In this document: in pieces, positions 57,001-64,000 of the stretch
Position numbering within the stretch: position 1 is the first letter of the stretch
Layout of the letters: each line of letters starts with the position of its first letter
Source: Candidula unifasciata
Lineage: Eukaryota; Mollusca; Gastropoda; Stylommatophora; Geomitridae
NCBI GenBank assembly: GCA_905116865.2
Contig: CAJHNH020008458.1
Span: 5,001-69,000, forward strand
Direction: 5' to 3'
Length of the DNA: 64,000 bases
Translations under genes and position numbers: made by a program
Notes under the pieces: model-generated
Seen by the model: the letters and a program-made list of their open reading frames with translations, nothing else
Database searches by the model: none
Told to the model about the DNA's origin: nothing

Positions 57001-57232
57001 CATCCCTTTAAGTTATTAGGAGGAGAGATTCTTTATTAACTGTCTCATCTGTTGACCAAACATTTCAGGTCAAACATCATCAGGAGATGATGCTGAAAGT
57101 GGCAGTTCTGAGGATGAGCAGGAGGATAAACCACCTTCACAAGCTGAGGATAAGCCATCTTCACAAGATGAGGAGGAGGAGGATAAGCCATCTTCCCAAG
57201 CTGAGGAGGAGGAGGATAAGCCATCTTCATAA
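47925..57232 (+). CDS. PRKRIP1: PRKRIP1 (PKR-interacting protein 1), six exons
   Basis: Exons 47925-48056, 50757-50835, 51969-52069, 53491-53576, 55956-56016 and 57069-57232 join by GT/AG sites. The protein matches the PRKRIP1/DUF1168 family throughout. The N-terminal [13 protein letters not shown] corresponds to the family's [30 protein letters not shown] to its IPEK...PRPPPEFVRD; and [20 protein letters not shown] to its central GSGEFHVYR-RRREY block. A lysine-rich helix and an acidic S/E/D tail follow. In vertebrates the protein is nuclear, binds double-stranded RNA, can inhibit the kinase PKR, and sits as a long helix in the late spliceosome. As sequenced, exon 5 breaks the frame and exon 6 has an early stop; see those entries. 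Confidence 0.93.
48078..48212 (+). repeat. Family C fragment in PRKRIP1 intron 1
   Basis: It shares 'gcccccggagtaccccttt' and 'ggggctgcgcctcttgaag' ... 'gaccacacagataggtacat' with 24360-24655, with the middle deleted. It begins 21 bp after the exon 1 donor. Confidence 0.85.
48314..49092 (+). repeat. Interspersed repeat family F, copy 2 (longer)
   Basis: It matches 31758-32277 on the same strand, with extra segments at about 48418-48525 and 48800-48840 that are absent in copy 1. There is no coding capacity. Confidence 0.8.
49165..49577 (+). mobile_element. LINE ORF2 C-terminal part with TGA tail
   Basis: It reads [20 protein letters not shown], then [39 protein letters not shown] and a frame-slipped [15 protein letters not shown]. 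It ends in (TGA)n at 49560-49573. It is a 5'-truncated insertion in PRKRIP1 intron 1. Confidence 0.88.
49578..50221. other. PRKRIP1 intron 1, no feature supported
   Basis: It contains a G run (50069-50093). No gene or shared repeat is recognised. Confidence 0.5.
50222..50395 (-). mobile_element. LINE 3' fragment with GAA tail
   Basis: The left CTT run is the reversed tail, followed by 'cttgaggttcattgctgcaa' and 'gtttgcaggtctgtctgg'. These are shared with 11460-11500 and 11955-11975. Confidence 0.65.
50525..50695 (-). repeat. SINE family I, 3' half
   Basis: It matches 41260-41420 ('ggcgtatagg', 'cagcctttacttccca', 'cactcaaggctgggtct'). The tRNA-like head is absent. Confidence 0.7.
50757..50835 (+). 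CDS. PRKRIP1: PRKRIP1 exon 2
   Basis: After a long T tract and 'tttcag', the 79-bp exon reads [18 protein letters not shown] then LEFIRNIWG, ending TGG-G|gtatgt (phase 0 to 1). It corresponds to the family's PIPEK...RPPPEFVRDVMG segment. This segment is conserved because it belongs to the spliceosome-contacting N-terminal half, which is family knowledge and not visible here. Confidence 0.92.
51155..51860. repeat. 42-bp tandem array in PRKRIP1 intron 2
   Basis: About sixteen units contain 'gagacttgattcaaatacct' and 'agagttaatgttagtggtat'. The first four (51155-51330) are a diverged subtype with 'gaggtgatgttagtgatatc'. The array ends about 110 bp before exon 3. 42 is a multiple of 3, so a 14-residue cyclic frame is open. 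Confidence 0.95.
51969..52069 (+). CDS. PRKRIP1: PRKRIP1 exon 3 (core motif)
   Basis: The exon is 101 bp after 'gtctgtgtttcag', phase 1 to 0, ending GAG-AAG|gtatac. It encodes [33 protein letters not shown]. The [14 protein letters not shown]...RRREY block is the family signature, almost identical to the vertebrate protein. It is the best evidence for the gene name. Confidence 0.95.
52440..52960 (+). mobile_element. LINE ORF2 C-terminal part
   Basis: Split over frames it reads [72 protein letters not shown] and [10 protein letters not shown]. This is the familiar end of a non-LTR ORF2 (L-RWAGH-V-RM, KDSLK-SLK, W-x-x-A-DR-x-WR). Two or three frameshifts break it. Confidence 0.88.
53095..53320 (-). 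repeat. tRNA-like SINE (family M)
   Basis: On the minus strand the head has 'gcttaggcattgtgaacgtg' (weak A box) and 'gtgtcgggttcaaacagtgg' (B-box-like GGTTCAAACAG). The body ends 'ggatatacaactaactcc'. A partial partner is at 30725-30870. Confidence 0.55.
53491..53576 (+). CDS. PRKRIP1: PRKRIP1 exon 4 (charged helix)
   Basis: The exon is 86 bp after 'tttgattatag', entered in phase 0. It reads [20 protein letters not shown] then RTAKNRAK, with AG left over at the donor AG|gttggt. The heptad-like E/K-rich sequence fits the long single helix of the family. The donor is not ideal but is the only GT that fits. Confidence 0.9.
53640..53960 (-). mobile_element. LINE C-terminal zinc-knuckle region
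   Basis: The minus frame has [20 protein letters not shown], the same C-x...-E-T-x-x-H-x-L-x-x-CP motif as at 37141-37636. Confidence 0.7.
54085..54330 (+). repeat. SINE-B copy
   Basis: It has 'gttgactaattaggggtttc', 'aaataagccagatttgtaaa' and the 'gaagaagaaaaagg' tail. The 5' end is shortened. Confidence 0.82.
54520..54930 (+). mobile_element. LINE ORF2 C-terminal part
   Basis: The frame is open over [40 protein letters not shown] and [13 protein letters not shown]. It is the same family as 62550-62840 and 63500-63640. The tail 'caacaaaagaagaagagg' is of the GAA type. Confidence 0.85.
55225..55830 (-). mobile_element. RNase H piece of a LINE
   Basis: The minus strand contains [18 protein letters not shown] near 55520-55575. 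The C-terminal region is at 55240-55300 ('gggcattcccatgcgtgttc', as at 40700). Stops are frequent. Confidence 0.8.
55956..56016 (+). CDS. PRKRIP1: PRKRIP1 exon 5, frame broken by two A insertions
   Basis: The exon lies between 'atcttcgcag' and CAG|gtattt. Entered in the phase left by exon 4 it reads [14 protein letters not shown]. One base over, it gives the expected lysine-rich [14 protein letters not shown], and the last codons fit exon 6 only one further base over. Dropping one A from 'caaaag' (55962-55965) and one from 'caaaaatg' (56004-56008) restores a continuous [12 protein letters not shown]...[11 protein letters not shown] reading. Both sites are A homopolymers, so consensus errors are likely. 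A true double mutation is possible. Confidence 0.8.
56064..56198 (+). repeat. Short interspersed repeat family H, copy 1
   Basis: It matches 60785-60916 on the same strand ('cttgctc.attct', 'aaatttccctcactgtc', 'aaaaaactggtgaa'). It is about 130 bp; class unknown. Confidence 0.7.
56230..56590 (+). mobile_element. LINE C-terminal remnant
   Basis: It reads [36 protein letters not shown] and [12 protein letters not shown]. It is parallel to 41523-41830. Confidence 0.65.
57069..57232 (+). CDS. PRKRIP1: PRKRIP1 exon 6, acidic tail with early TAA
   Basis: After 'aacatttcag' and in phase 1 it reads [20 protein letters not shown]. It then has four short repeats of the form (E)[10 protein letters not shown], ending PSS-TAA at 57230-57232. 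In the other units the codon at this place is CAA (Gln). If TAA were CAA the frame would run on through AEDETSAGGPAQAMNSEGY to TGA at 57290-57292. The acidic S/E-rich end is typical of the family, and its length is variable. Confidence 0.85.
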
Positions 57233-57371
57233 GCTGAGGATGAGACTTCTGCTGGGGGACCAGCTCAAGCTATGAATTCTGAGGGATACTGAGAATTTGT
57301 TGACTGGTTGCCTTTAACTCCCATGTGAAAACTCTGATGACTCCTACATAAAGTGTCAGCAAACTATTCAT

Positions 57372-57712
57372 AGACATAGTTTTTTTCTTCTTCTGACATT
57401 TATTCTTTTTGTTCATAAGCTGTAAACTCCGCCATTTCTTTTTTTTTGTTCACAGGTTGTAAACTCCATCAGAAAGTTTTAGTTTTTGTGTGTCTACCTC
57501 TAGGTTTTAGTTTTATTTCAGTGTTTGAGTTCTGCATTTTACAGATCTGAATTATTTGTATACCGACTGTTTATTCCTCCTCTCTCAAGCAGTTGCACTC
57601 CGACTTTGAAGAAGAGACCCGTAATAAGTCTATTTTTGCGACAGGCTTGTTACAAGGGAAGTAGGTTTATTCCCCCCCCCCCCCCCCCAACCACATTGGG
57701 ACCATGAAACAA
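57372..57712 (-). repeat. SINE-B copy with small internal duplication
   Basis: The start is duplicated ('gttcataagctgtaaactcc' and 'gttcacaggttgtaaactcc', 57411 and 57450). It then runs to 'ccccccaaccacattggg', with a C run of about 18 at 57671-57688. Confidence 0.8.
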
Positions 57713-57739
57713 AACTCAGGGAGGGCAGTAGCATTAAAA

Positions 57740-57990
57740 AAAAGCATATTAGGAATTATGTCACCGGGGCCCTTACTGGAAGCAAAGAATAGTAACACAG
57801 AACCCTACCAGGCATGTCGTCAAGGGCGACCAAGGGTAGGGCTGGGCGTGAGGTTGGCTACCTTATCGTGTAAAAAACAATAGCCCACAAAAACCAACCA
57901 ATCATGGAAAAGTATGATTTGACATGAGTTGGTTGAAGGGCATATGCTCATTTGGGGGGAGGGGGGGGGGGGGTTAGAAAGGCAGTAGAA
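57740..57990 (+). mobile_element. LINE 3' fragment
   Basis: It ends with 'ggttgaagggcatatgctca', then a G run, then 'ttagaaaggcagtagaag', the same tip as at 30510-30610 and 22532 (inverted). Confidence 0.6.
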
Positions 57991-58249
57991 GAATTAGGGA
58001 TTCAGTGATTATAGTTTGTTTCCTTCTATCCCTGTGTTCAGCATTTATCCAGTTGTTCCACTACCCAAACTGTCTCCTGCTTTCTCTTTCGATCTCATCA
58101 TTGCTTTCTCTTGCTGACATAACTCTTTTATATCTAGGCCACCTCTTTGTGCTCTGAAAACTCAAACAAACAGTAGTTGGTCGAACACAGCTTATAGTCA
58201 AAGGTAAAAGACCAGATAGCAGATGAGAATAGTCTACAGATTCTTGTAA

Positions 58250-58600
58250 CAGATGTGACTAGGTGACATAATATAGAATCTGGTAATGATAAGAGACTAG
58301 TTGACAGAATATAAAATCTTGAAAGAGATGAGAGACAAGGTGACAGAATATATAGAATCTTGCAACAGATGAGAGACTACTTGACAGAATATAGAATCTT
58401 GTAACAGATGTGAGACTAGGTGACAGAATATAGATTTCTTGCAACAGATAAGAGACTAGATAACAGAATATAGATTTCTTGTAATAGATGTGAGACTAGG
58501 TGACAGAATATAGATTCTTGAAAGAGATGAGAGGCAAGGTGACAGAATCCTGAAAGACATAAGACAAAGTGGCAAAATACAGTATGAATTACAGGATGTA
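58250..58600. repeat. Minisatellite of about 40 bp
   Basis: About eight units contain 'gacagaatatagaatcttg' and 'aacagatgtgagactaggt', with indels. Confidence 0.9.
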
Positions 58601-58810
58601 ACATTTTGCAGGAGATTTGACAAATTTATAGACTACATCTTCTTGCAAGAAGTGTGTGAATACCTGGGGCACTGAGCTGTGATGTGTTTATTATAGGAAA
58701 AGAGGATTACACATTTGCTTTTGTGCTGATAAACAGTGCATTGTATGAAATAAATGTTTTTTCATGTTGGTTGCTTGGTAAAATGTGGACACTAAAGCTG
58801 TACATTTGTA

Positions 58811-58816
58811 AATAAA
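58811..58816 (+). terminator. PRKRIP1: Poly(A) signal AATAAA
   Basis: This is a canonical hexamer followed within 15 bases by a GT-rich stretch. It is the best candidate 3' end for PRKRIP1. Another near-hexamer (aaataaatg) lies at 58748. Confidence 0.55.
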
Positions 58817-58889
58817 TTCTGTGTGTATATTCATATCATTACTGTTTTAAATTAATTTTGTTTAGTTGAAATAAGATGATTAGTCAGAT

Positions 58890-59420
58890 TATCTACACAG
58901 AACTCCGGACACATTCACAGGTGCTCTGATATCCCCTTCAACATATTCATCAGTGTTGTGCCAGTCCTTTGTTGGTTGACAAGACTTTTTTGTGCATCCC
59001 ATGTGCTTCTCATGCTTGGCTGTGCTGATCTTTATTGTCAGTTCTTGTATTCTTAGCTGTGATGTGGACACATTGCTCCCAAAATCCTTGGAACATCATA
59101 TTTCTCAAAGGGCATTGACAATGCATGCATGATCCATGGGCCGGCCATCTGCAGTTAATGCGGAACTTGCCAGTCTATCAGTTCTTTCATTGCCAACAAC
59201 ACCTGCATGCCTATAGAATCACTCAATGTGGACACATTGCTCCCAAAATCCTTGGAACATCATATTTCTCAAAGGGCATTGACAAGGCATGCATGATCCA
59301 TGGGCCGGCCATCTGCAGTTAATGCAGAACTTGCCAGTCTATCAGCTCTTTCATTGCCAACAACATCTGCATGCCTATAGAATCACTCAGAACAAACACA
59401 TGAGAATAGTCCTGTGATTC
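58890..59420 (-). mobile_element. RNase H piece of a LINE with internal 164-bp duplication
   Basis: The minus strand reads GNERTDRLASSALTADGRP, the GNE-x-x-D-R-L-A RNase H motif. The block 59062-59225 is repeated at 59226-59388 in tandem with very few changes. Confidence 0.85.
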
Positions 59421-59514
59421 TAGCCACATGAAAGCTAACATAATTAGTTATCATCAGCAAGTTCCTTGCCTGGTGGCCTAAACATTCATGTCTCACACAG
59501 ATTTTGGTATTTCA

Positions 59515-59930
59515 GGTCAGGTCCATTGATGGTATTTCTTGAAACATTTGGCACCATATAGACCTGTACAAAACATTTGGTACCATATAGACCTGTACAA
59601 AACATTTGGTACCATATAGACTTGTACAAAACATTTGGTACCATATAGACCTGTACAAAACATTTGGTACCATATAGACCTGTACAAAACATTTGGCACC
59701 ATATAGACCTGTACAAAACATTTGGTACCATATAGGCCTGTACAAAACATTTGGCACCATATAGGCCTGTACAAAACATTTGGCACCATATAGACCTGTA
59801 CAAAACATTTGGTACCATATAGACCTGTACAAAACATTTGGTACCATATAGACCTGTACAAAACATTTGGTACCATATAGACTTGTACCAAACATTTGGT
59901 ACCATATAGACCTGTACAAAACAAGCTTGG
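59515..59930. repeat. 29-bp minisatellite, about 14 copies
   Basis: The unit 'catttggtaccatatagacc' plus 'tgtacaaaa' is almost invariant (TACC/CACC and GACC/GGCC variants). As 29 is not a multiple of 3, the three minus frames each give a long open frame with the same 29-residue cycle. These 138-164 codon frames are artefacts. Confidence 0.97.
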
Positions 59931-60184
59931 CATACTCTGGAATCATCTTCCACGGTAAATAAAAAATATGGCTCACCCATTTACTTGCTGTCAGAAACTA
60001 TTTGAGTATTTTTTCATTACAGACTACATGCTGCCTTAACAGAATTCAGGTGTACTATATATTTACACTAGATTTATACCATGGAATAATGTATGAAAGG
60101 AGCTAGGGCAGAATGTAAGATGGGCCTGCATATCCAGTTCCTAACAGTTTAAAAATACAGTCCGTTCATGTCATCCTCTTTAGA

Positions 60185-60570
60185 TCTGAGATTTTGAACA
60201 ACGGATCAACATCATGGCACACGGGTGTAACCCATATGTGCTCCGTTCTTCTTCTAATTCAAGTCTGATTATCCTATATCATTTGGGAAATGAACAGGCA
60301 GATAGACTGGCTGGTTTCTACACCACTGGGTTACAAACTGATGCATGAACAGCTGTATATTGTAGTGGTCCTTTAGGGGTGAGTGAACAGTGTGGAGACA
60401 CAATTATCTAAACATGGTCTGAAGAGAATGGTACAGCAAGGAGTGACCAGGAGATGTTGCTGGCACTCAACACAGGGACTGCTACCATCTGAATTGGAAC
60501 TCTGTGCTTGCTGCTGAAGATGGGGAAGGAGTGCTTATGGGAATGTCCTGAGTGCTGTTATGTTGGATCC
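60185..60570 (+). mobile_element. SINE-A fragment and RNase H piece of a LINE
   Basis: Bases 60190-60268 are the 'gaacaacggatcaacatca' end of a minus SINE-A. Bases 60275-60570 on + read HLGNEQADRLAGFYTTGLQT, the RNase H motif, and end with the 'gggaatgtcctgagtgctgt' block. Confidence 0.75.
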
Positions 60571-60784
60571 TGACTCATAACTGTTATTTCTCACTGTCTC
60601 TGTTTCTTTTACCGTTGTATTTTCCAGATGTATTACTTTCAGTTGCTTCTTCCAGGAAGTCTTTGTTAGTTCATATGTCTTTGCTGGATATATAAAACAT
60701 TTGTTTCAAAAACAACCCTCTTTTCTTTCCAGACTGCCGATTTGATGATCTTTCCTGCCATGATGCCTAATTACCCAGCTTTTT

Positions 60785-60916
60785 CTTAGTCCTAGCCGAG
60801 GTTTCAACTGCCCTGTAATTGGGTCACCCCAAACTTGCTCTGTTCCTGTACCAGTGAAAATCAAATGAAATGTCCCTCACTGTCCCATTTGAAAAACTGG
60901 TGAAAAAATTAGTCCT
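60785..60916 (+). repeat. Short interspersed repeat family H, copy 2
   Basis: It is a partner of 56064-56198. Confidence 0.7.
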
Positions 60917-61499
60917 AGCACAATCAGCTTCTTCTGCCTCTCTTCCTCTCCAAGTTTCCAGATGTCCTCATGTTTTCTGTTTTTCCTTTCACATGATCTC
61001 ACTAAAGAATGCCGAATGTCTCCTTGTAATTTTTGTAATCAGTTATTTTTTAGAGTTCATTTCTTTCGTAACATCTTCATTTTTCTTTTTATCTGTGTTG
61101 AAATCATCATCTTCTTCTTTTGTCCTACCTACTACTTATGCTCTAAAGTGTTGCAGAGAGGAGTTTGATATAGTGTCCTGGCTTTTGCTAGTTGCATATC
61201 TTGTGTTCATGTCATACTGTGTTCTGTAGTGTCTCTTTTACTCCCTCCACCCATATCTTTCTTGGTCAGCCTCTTGACCTGTAGCCGACTGTAGTACAGC
61301 AGAATATTAACTGGCTGATTTTGTCCCATTCTGACCAGATGACCAAACCATTTCATGTTTTACGAAATAATTTACTGATATTATGCCTACCATTTCTAAA
61401 TTTTTAATTGGTGACTTTCTTCTTGTTTTTCCTGCTGCATACATCTCATCTCACATGTGTTGTAATCGTTTGTCTAAAAAAAAACATCTCTACAGTTTC
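60917..61499. other. Intergenic, T-rich, minus LINE scrap
   Basis: Bases 61250-61400 look like a minus-strand LINE piece ('cattctgaccagatgaccaa' is the reverse of the common LVGHLVRM-type coding). The rest is unassigned. Confidence 0.4.
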
Positions 61500-61615
61500 A
61501 CACATCTGTAAAATGGATGTGCATCCAAGACTCAGGCACAGCAACAAGACAAAATCCAGAGGTCGAGGAACAGCTAGAATGTTCTCCAAGAGTTTACAGC
61601 TGGTTCATTTGTAGA
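61500..61615 (+). repeat. SINE-B 3' part
   Basis: It has 'tctgtaaaatggatgtgcat' and 'gagtttacagctggttcat', with a poor GAA tail. Confidence 0.7.
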
Positions 61616-61708
61616 AAAGAAGAGGGAGTTATTTCTTCTATTTATCAAAGAAGAAGTTATTTTTCCTATCCATCAGCTAGAGAAACATTCTTAGAATTCC
61701 AATTGTAA

Positions 61709-61902
61709 CCTAACGCTGCTGCCCGGGCAAAATTTGGAATAAAAAATCTACCTAAAGTATTTCAGGATCCTCGCCGGTGCTACAGAGCCAGTGCACTGTG
61801 CTGAGGTTCTTCGGACTCAAGACTCGAATTAAAAGAAGAAAGAGCACTTATGGGTTACTACCCGTGTGCCATGATGTTGACCCGTTGATCAAAAACCTCT
61901 TA
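61709..61902 (+). repeat. SINE-A 3' half
   Basis: It runs from 'ctaacgctgctgcccgggca' to 'ttgacccgttgatcaaaaac'. It is well conserved against 14875-15042. Confidence 0.85.
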
Positions 61903-61904
61903 GA

Positions 61905-62235
61905 ATTCCATAGACTAAGAAAAAGAATGCCAACATCCTACATGATTTGAGTATTGAGGAGAATTGGCTCATAAACAGCAGCCTGTCTCAAAAGCTGAGG
62001 TATTTTGACCTTGTCAAACATCATGGTGGCCTGAGGTAATTTGACCTGGTCAAACATCATGGTGGCCTAGAGAGAATGGTGAAGGAGAGCAGCTTTAAGA
62101 AAACGAGGTAGAGGCTGACCTCTTCGAAGCTGGATACAAGACGTTGAAGATGCATTGGCTATGAAAGCACATAGTGCTGGAGAATTTTTTGCAGAAAGAC
62201 TTTCAGGCCTGCTGTGCATTTTGTAAAGGACTGCA
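61905..62235 (+). mobile_element. LINE C-terminal remnant with short duplication
   Basis: It reads LSIEENWLINSSLSQKLRYF and later RKRGRG-like and MKAHSAGEFFAERLSG. It is related to 21600-22077. A 39-bp block ('tttgaccttgtcaaacatca') is duplicated at 61988-62066. Confidence 0.75.
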
Positions 62236-62549
62236 AATTGATATAATGAATGGCGACATGGAAGCTAAATTACCCACCCACACCGGATTACATGTTAGCA
62301 GCCACTGACAGCCCCACTGTAGCGTTGTCATACAGCTGAATAGGGTTTCTGAGATTTGTTCCTGTTTGATTCTCATCCTTAAGATGTCAATAATGTGGAC
62401 TAAAGGAGAGCAAAAAGCACTACTACATGTTCAGACTTATTTTGTTTTCTGCTTCGAGTTTATGTACTTACTTATTATGGTATACTTTCTCTTAGCAGCT
62501 GAACCATTTCACCTGCTGTTTTCTAGTGATCACTAGGTCATAGGTCACT

Positions 62550-62840
62550 AACAGTATAAGAAGAGACAGGTTTACGATTGCCAACATTAGAGAGAAAGTT
62601 GGAATAAGACCATGTCTGGACTATACTGACAGACATAGAATATAATGGCTCATCCATCTAGTTAGAATGCACCCAACCCAAACTGTATATGAGACTTTTT
62701 ACAGCAGAACGTCTGGGAGAAAGGTGAGAGAAAGACCAAGAAAGAGATGGATTAATGGTGAGGCAGAAGATCCATCACTCAAGCCACCCAAAAAGCACCA
62801 AACAAATACAGAAAACCACGACATTGGTAACAGTGAGACA
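62550..62840 (+). mobile_element. LINE C-terminal part
   Basis: It reads TIRRDRFTIANIREKVGIRP, HPTQTVYETFYSRTSGRKV and RERPRKRWINGEAE. It is the same family as 54520-54930. Confidence 0.82.
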
Positions 62841-63184
62841 ATAAAAGAAGTCGACAAAAGAAATAGTTTTCTAATGAAATCTATCGCTGCCACTAGCAAG
62901 TTTTGTCATTTCTGTTCTTCTCTCTCCTGGATATGTTGAGCGTTTCATTCTTCTCCAGAATCACATCTCAGTTATAATTCATGTTTTTTTTTTTTTTTAA
63001 ATAATCATTGTTATTTATGAACAAATTCACCAAACCACCATGCCAGAACATCATTTTTTCTGTGCTTCAAACATACATGGAAAGAAACTTACTCATAGCC
63101 AACATCAAAGTTAACATGTAAAAATGTAATTATGGATTCAATGAACAGTTAAACCAGCATTATTTTATGCATAAAACAAATTTT

Positions 63185-63430
63185 CTTCTTCGCTTTCACA
63201 GAAAGTTCTGGTTGTTCGTCCATCTCTGCGCCTTAGTCTTGTTCCAGAACCTGAGTGTTGCACGCACTTTTATTTTACAGATTTGACTTATTTGTATGCA
63301 GACTGTTGGTTCCTTGCCACTCAGGCAGATGCACTTTGACTTCGAAGGAAGACCCCAGTTAGTTGACTCTTACAACGTGCTTTTTGGGTAGGAAGTGGGT
63401 CTATTCTTCTTTTCCCCACAATGGGTCTTT
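63185..63430 (-). repeat. SINE-B copy
   Basis: It runs from 'tttcttcttcgctttcacag' to 'tccccacaatgggtcttttg'. It is well conserved. Confidence 0.85.
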
Positions 63431-63499
63431 TGATGTTTTCTTCATCATAGAACTGATTTACTAGTTGTAACTATCAGAATTCAATTATTTTTTTAACTA

Positions 63500-63683
63500 T
63501 ACTTTTTATAGCAGAACATCTGAGAGGAAAGTGAGAGAAAGACAAAGAAAAGTATGGATAAATGGTGTAGCCAAAACGTGCAAACAAAATGAACAAATCC
63601 ATCCCCAATCCACCCTGAAAGCGCAAGACAAATACAGAAAACCACGACACTGGGCTACAACCTGGTATAAGTGAGATGACAAA
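63500..63683 (+). mobile_element. LINE 3' end feeding a tandem array
   Basis: It reads FYSRTSERKVRERQRKVWIN, then the non-coding tail 'gcgcaagacaaatacagaaa'. It is the same family as 62550-62840, whose tail has only one copy of the 'accacgac' unit. Confidence 0.8.
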
Positions 63684-64000
63684 ACCACGACACTGGGCTA
63701 CAACTGGGTATCAGTGGGAGGACAAAACCACGACACTGAGCTACAACCTGGTATCAGTGAGAGGACAAAACCACGAAACTGGACTACAACCTGGTGTCAG
63801 TGAGAGGACAAAACCACGACACTGGGTTGCAACCTGGTATCAATGAGAGGACAAAACGCGACACTTGGCTACAACCTGGTATCAGTGAGAGGACAAAACC
63901 ATGACACTGAGCTACAACCTGGTATCAGTGAGAGGACAAAACCATGACACTGAGCTACAACCTGGTATCAGTGAGAGGACAAAACCATGACACTGAGCTA
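63641..64000 (+). repeat. 43-bp tandem array, runs off the window
   Basis: Units of 'accacgacactgggctacaa' and 'cctggtatcagtgagagg' repeat at least eight times with few changes. The first unit is the end of the LINE at 63500-63683. Confidence 0.95.

Larger units (their letters stand above)
57293..58840 (+). other. PRKRIP1: PRKRIP1 3' UTR with embedded repeats
   Basis: It extends from the downstream stop to the region after AATAAA at 58811-58816 (followed by 'ttctgtgtgtatattc', GT-rich). It contains a SINE-B, a LINE tip and a minisatellite. The extent is inferred from the signal alone. Confidence 0.5.

Noticed and set aside
59486..59980. Three overlapping long minus-strand frames of 138-164 codons
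   Set aside because: They come from a 29-bp array. All three frames encode the same cycle, which no real gene does.

Overview
This is metazoan nuclear DNA. It has spliced genes with GT/AG introns, tRNA-derived SINEs, decayed non-LTR retrotransposons, minisatellites and microsatellites. The dense mix of SINEs with GAA tails and LINE 3' ends suggests a lophotrochozoan, probably a mollusc and perhaps a gastropod. That placement is an impression from the repeats, not a proven assignment. There are no bacterial operons, rRNA genes or CRISPR arrays.

Two host genes can be read, both on the + strand. Gene 1 (2086-30020; its 5' end lies outside the window) is built from 11 exons whose splice phases almost all agree. 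It encodes a long, mostly disordered Ser/Thr/Pro/Lys-rich protein with acidic N-terminal blocks, SH3-ligand-like proline runs, a three-copy internal repeat of about 57 residues and three C-terminal tryptophan modules. I do not recognise the family with certainty. As sequenced it carries three lesions: a 1-bp deletion in exon 2, a TAG codon at the exon 5/6 junction, and a fresh LINE insertion with a perfect 13-bp target duplication in the big coding exon 7. Gene 2 (47925-57232, with a poly(A) signal near 58811) is PRKRIP1, a double-stranded-RNA-binding and spliceosome-associated nuclear protein, in six exons. Its exon 5 has two single-A excesses in homopolymers, and its acidic tail ends at a TAA that replaces a repeated CAA codon.

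The rest is intron or intergenic DNA packed with repeats. At least six tRNA-like SINE groups are present, plus a very common GAA-tailed element (called SINE-B here), sometimes in close inverted pairs. LINE 3' ends fall into lineages told apart by their tails: GAA, TGA and AAGT/ACTA. RNase H pieces of another LINE recur, and there is a small hAT-type element with terminal inverted repeats. About ten tandem arrays occur. The largest is an 82-bp satellite (18471-20853) that grew from the right arm of a foldback element.

Layout: 1-30020, gene 1 with repeat-filled introns; 30021-47924, intergenic, with a long nested minus-strand LINE at 42507-44890; 47925-58840, PRKRIP1; 58841-64000, intergenic LINE fragments ending in a 43-bp array that began as a LINE tail. 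A single ambiguous base (n) at 7705 sits exactly at the start of a direct duplication and marks a probable assembly join. Most long open frames in the window are tandem-repeat artefacts or dead retrotransposon pieces, not genes.
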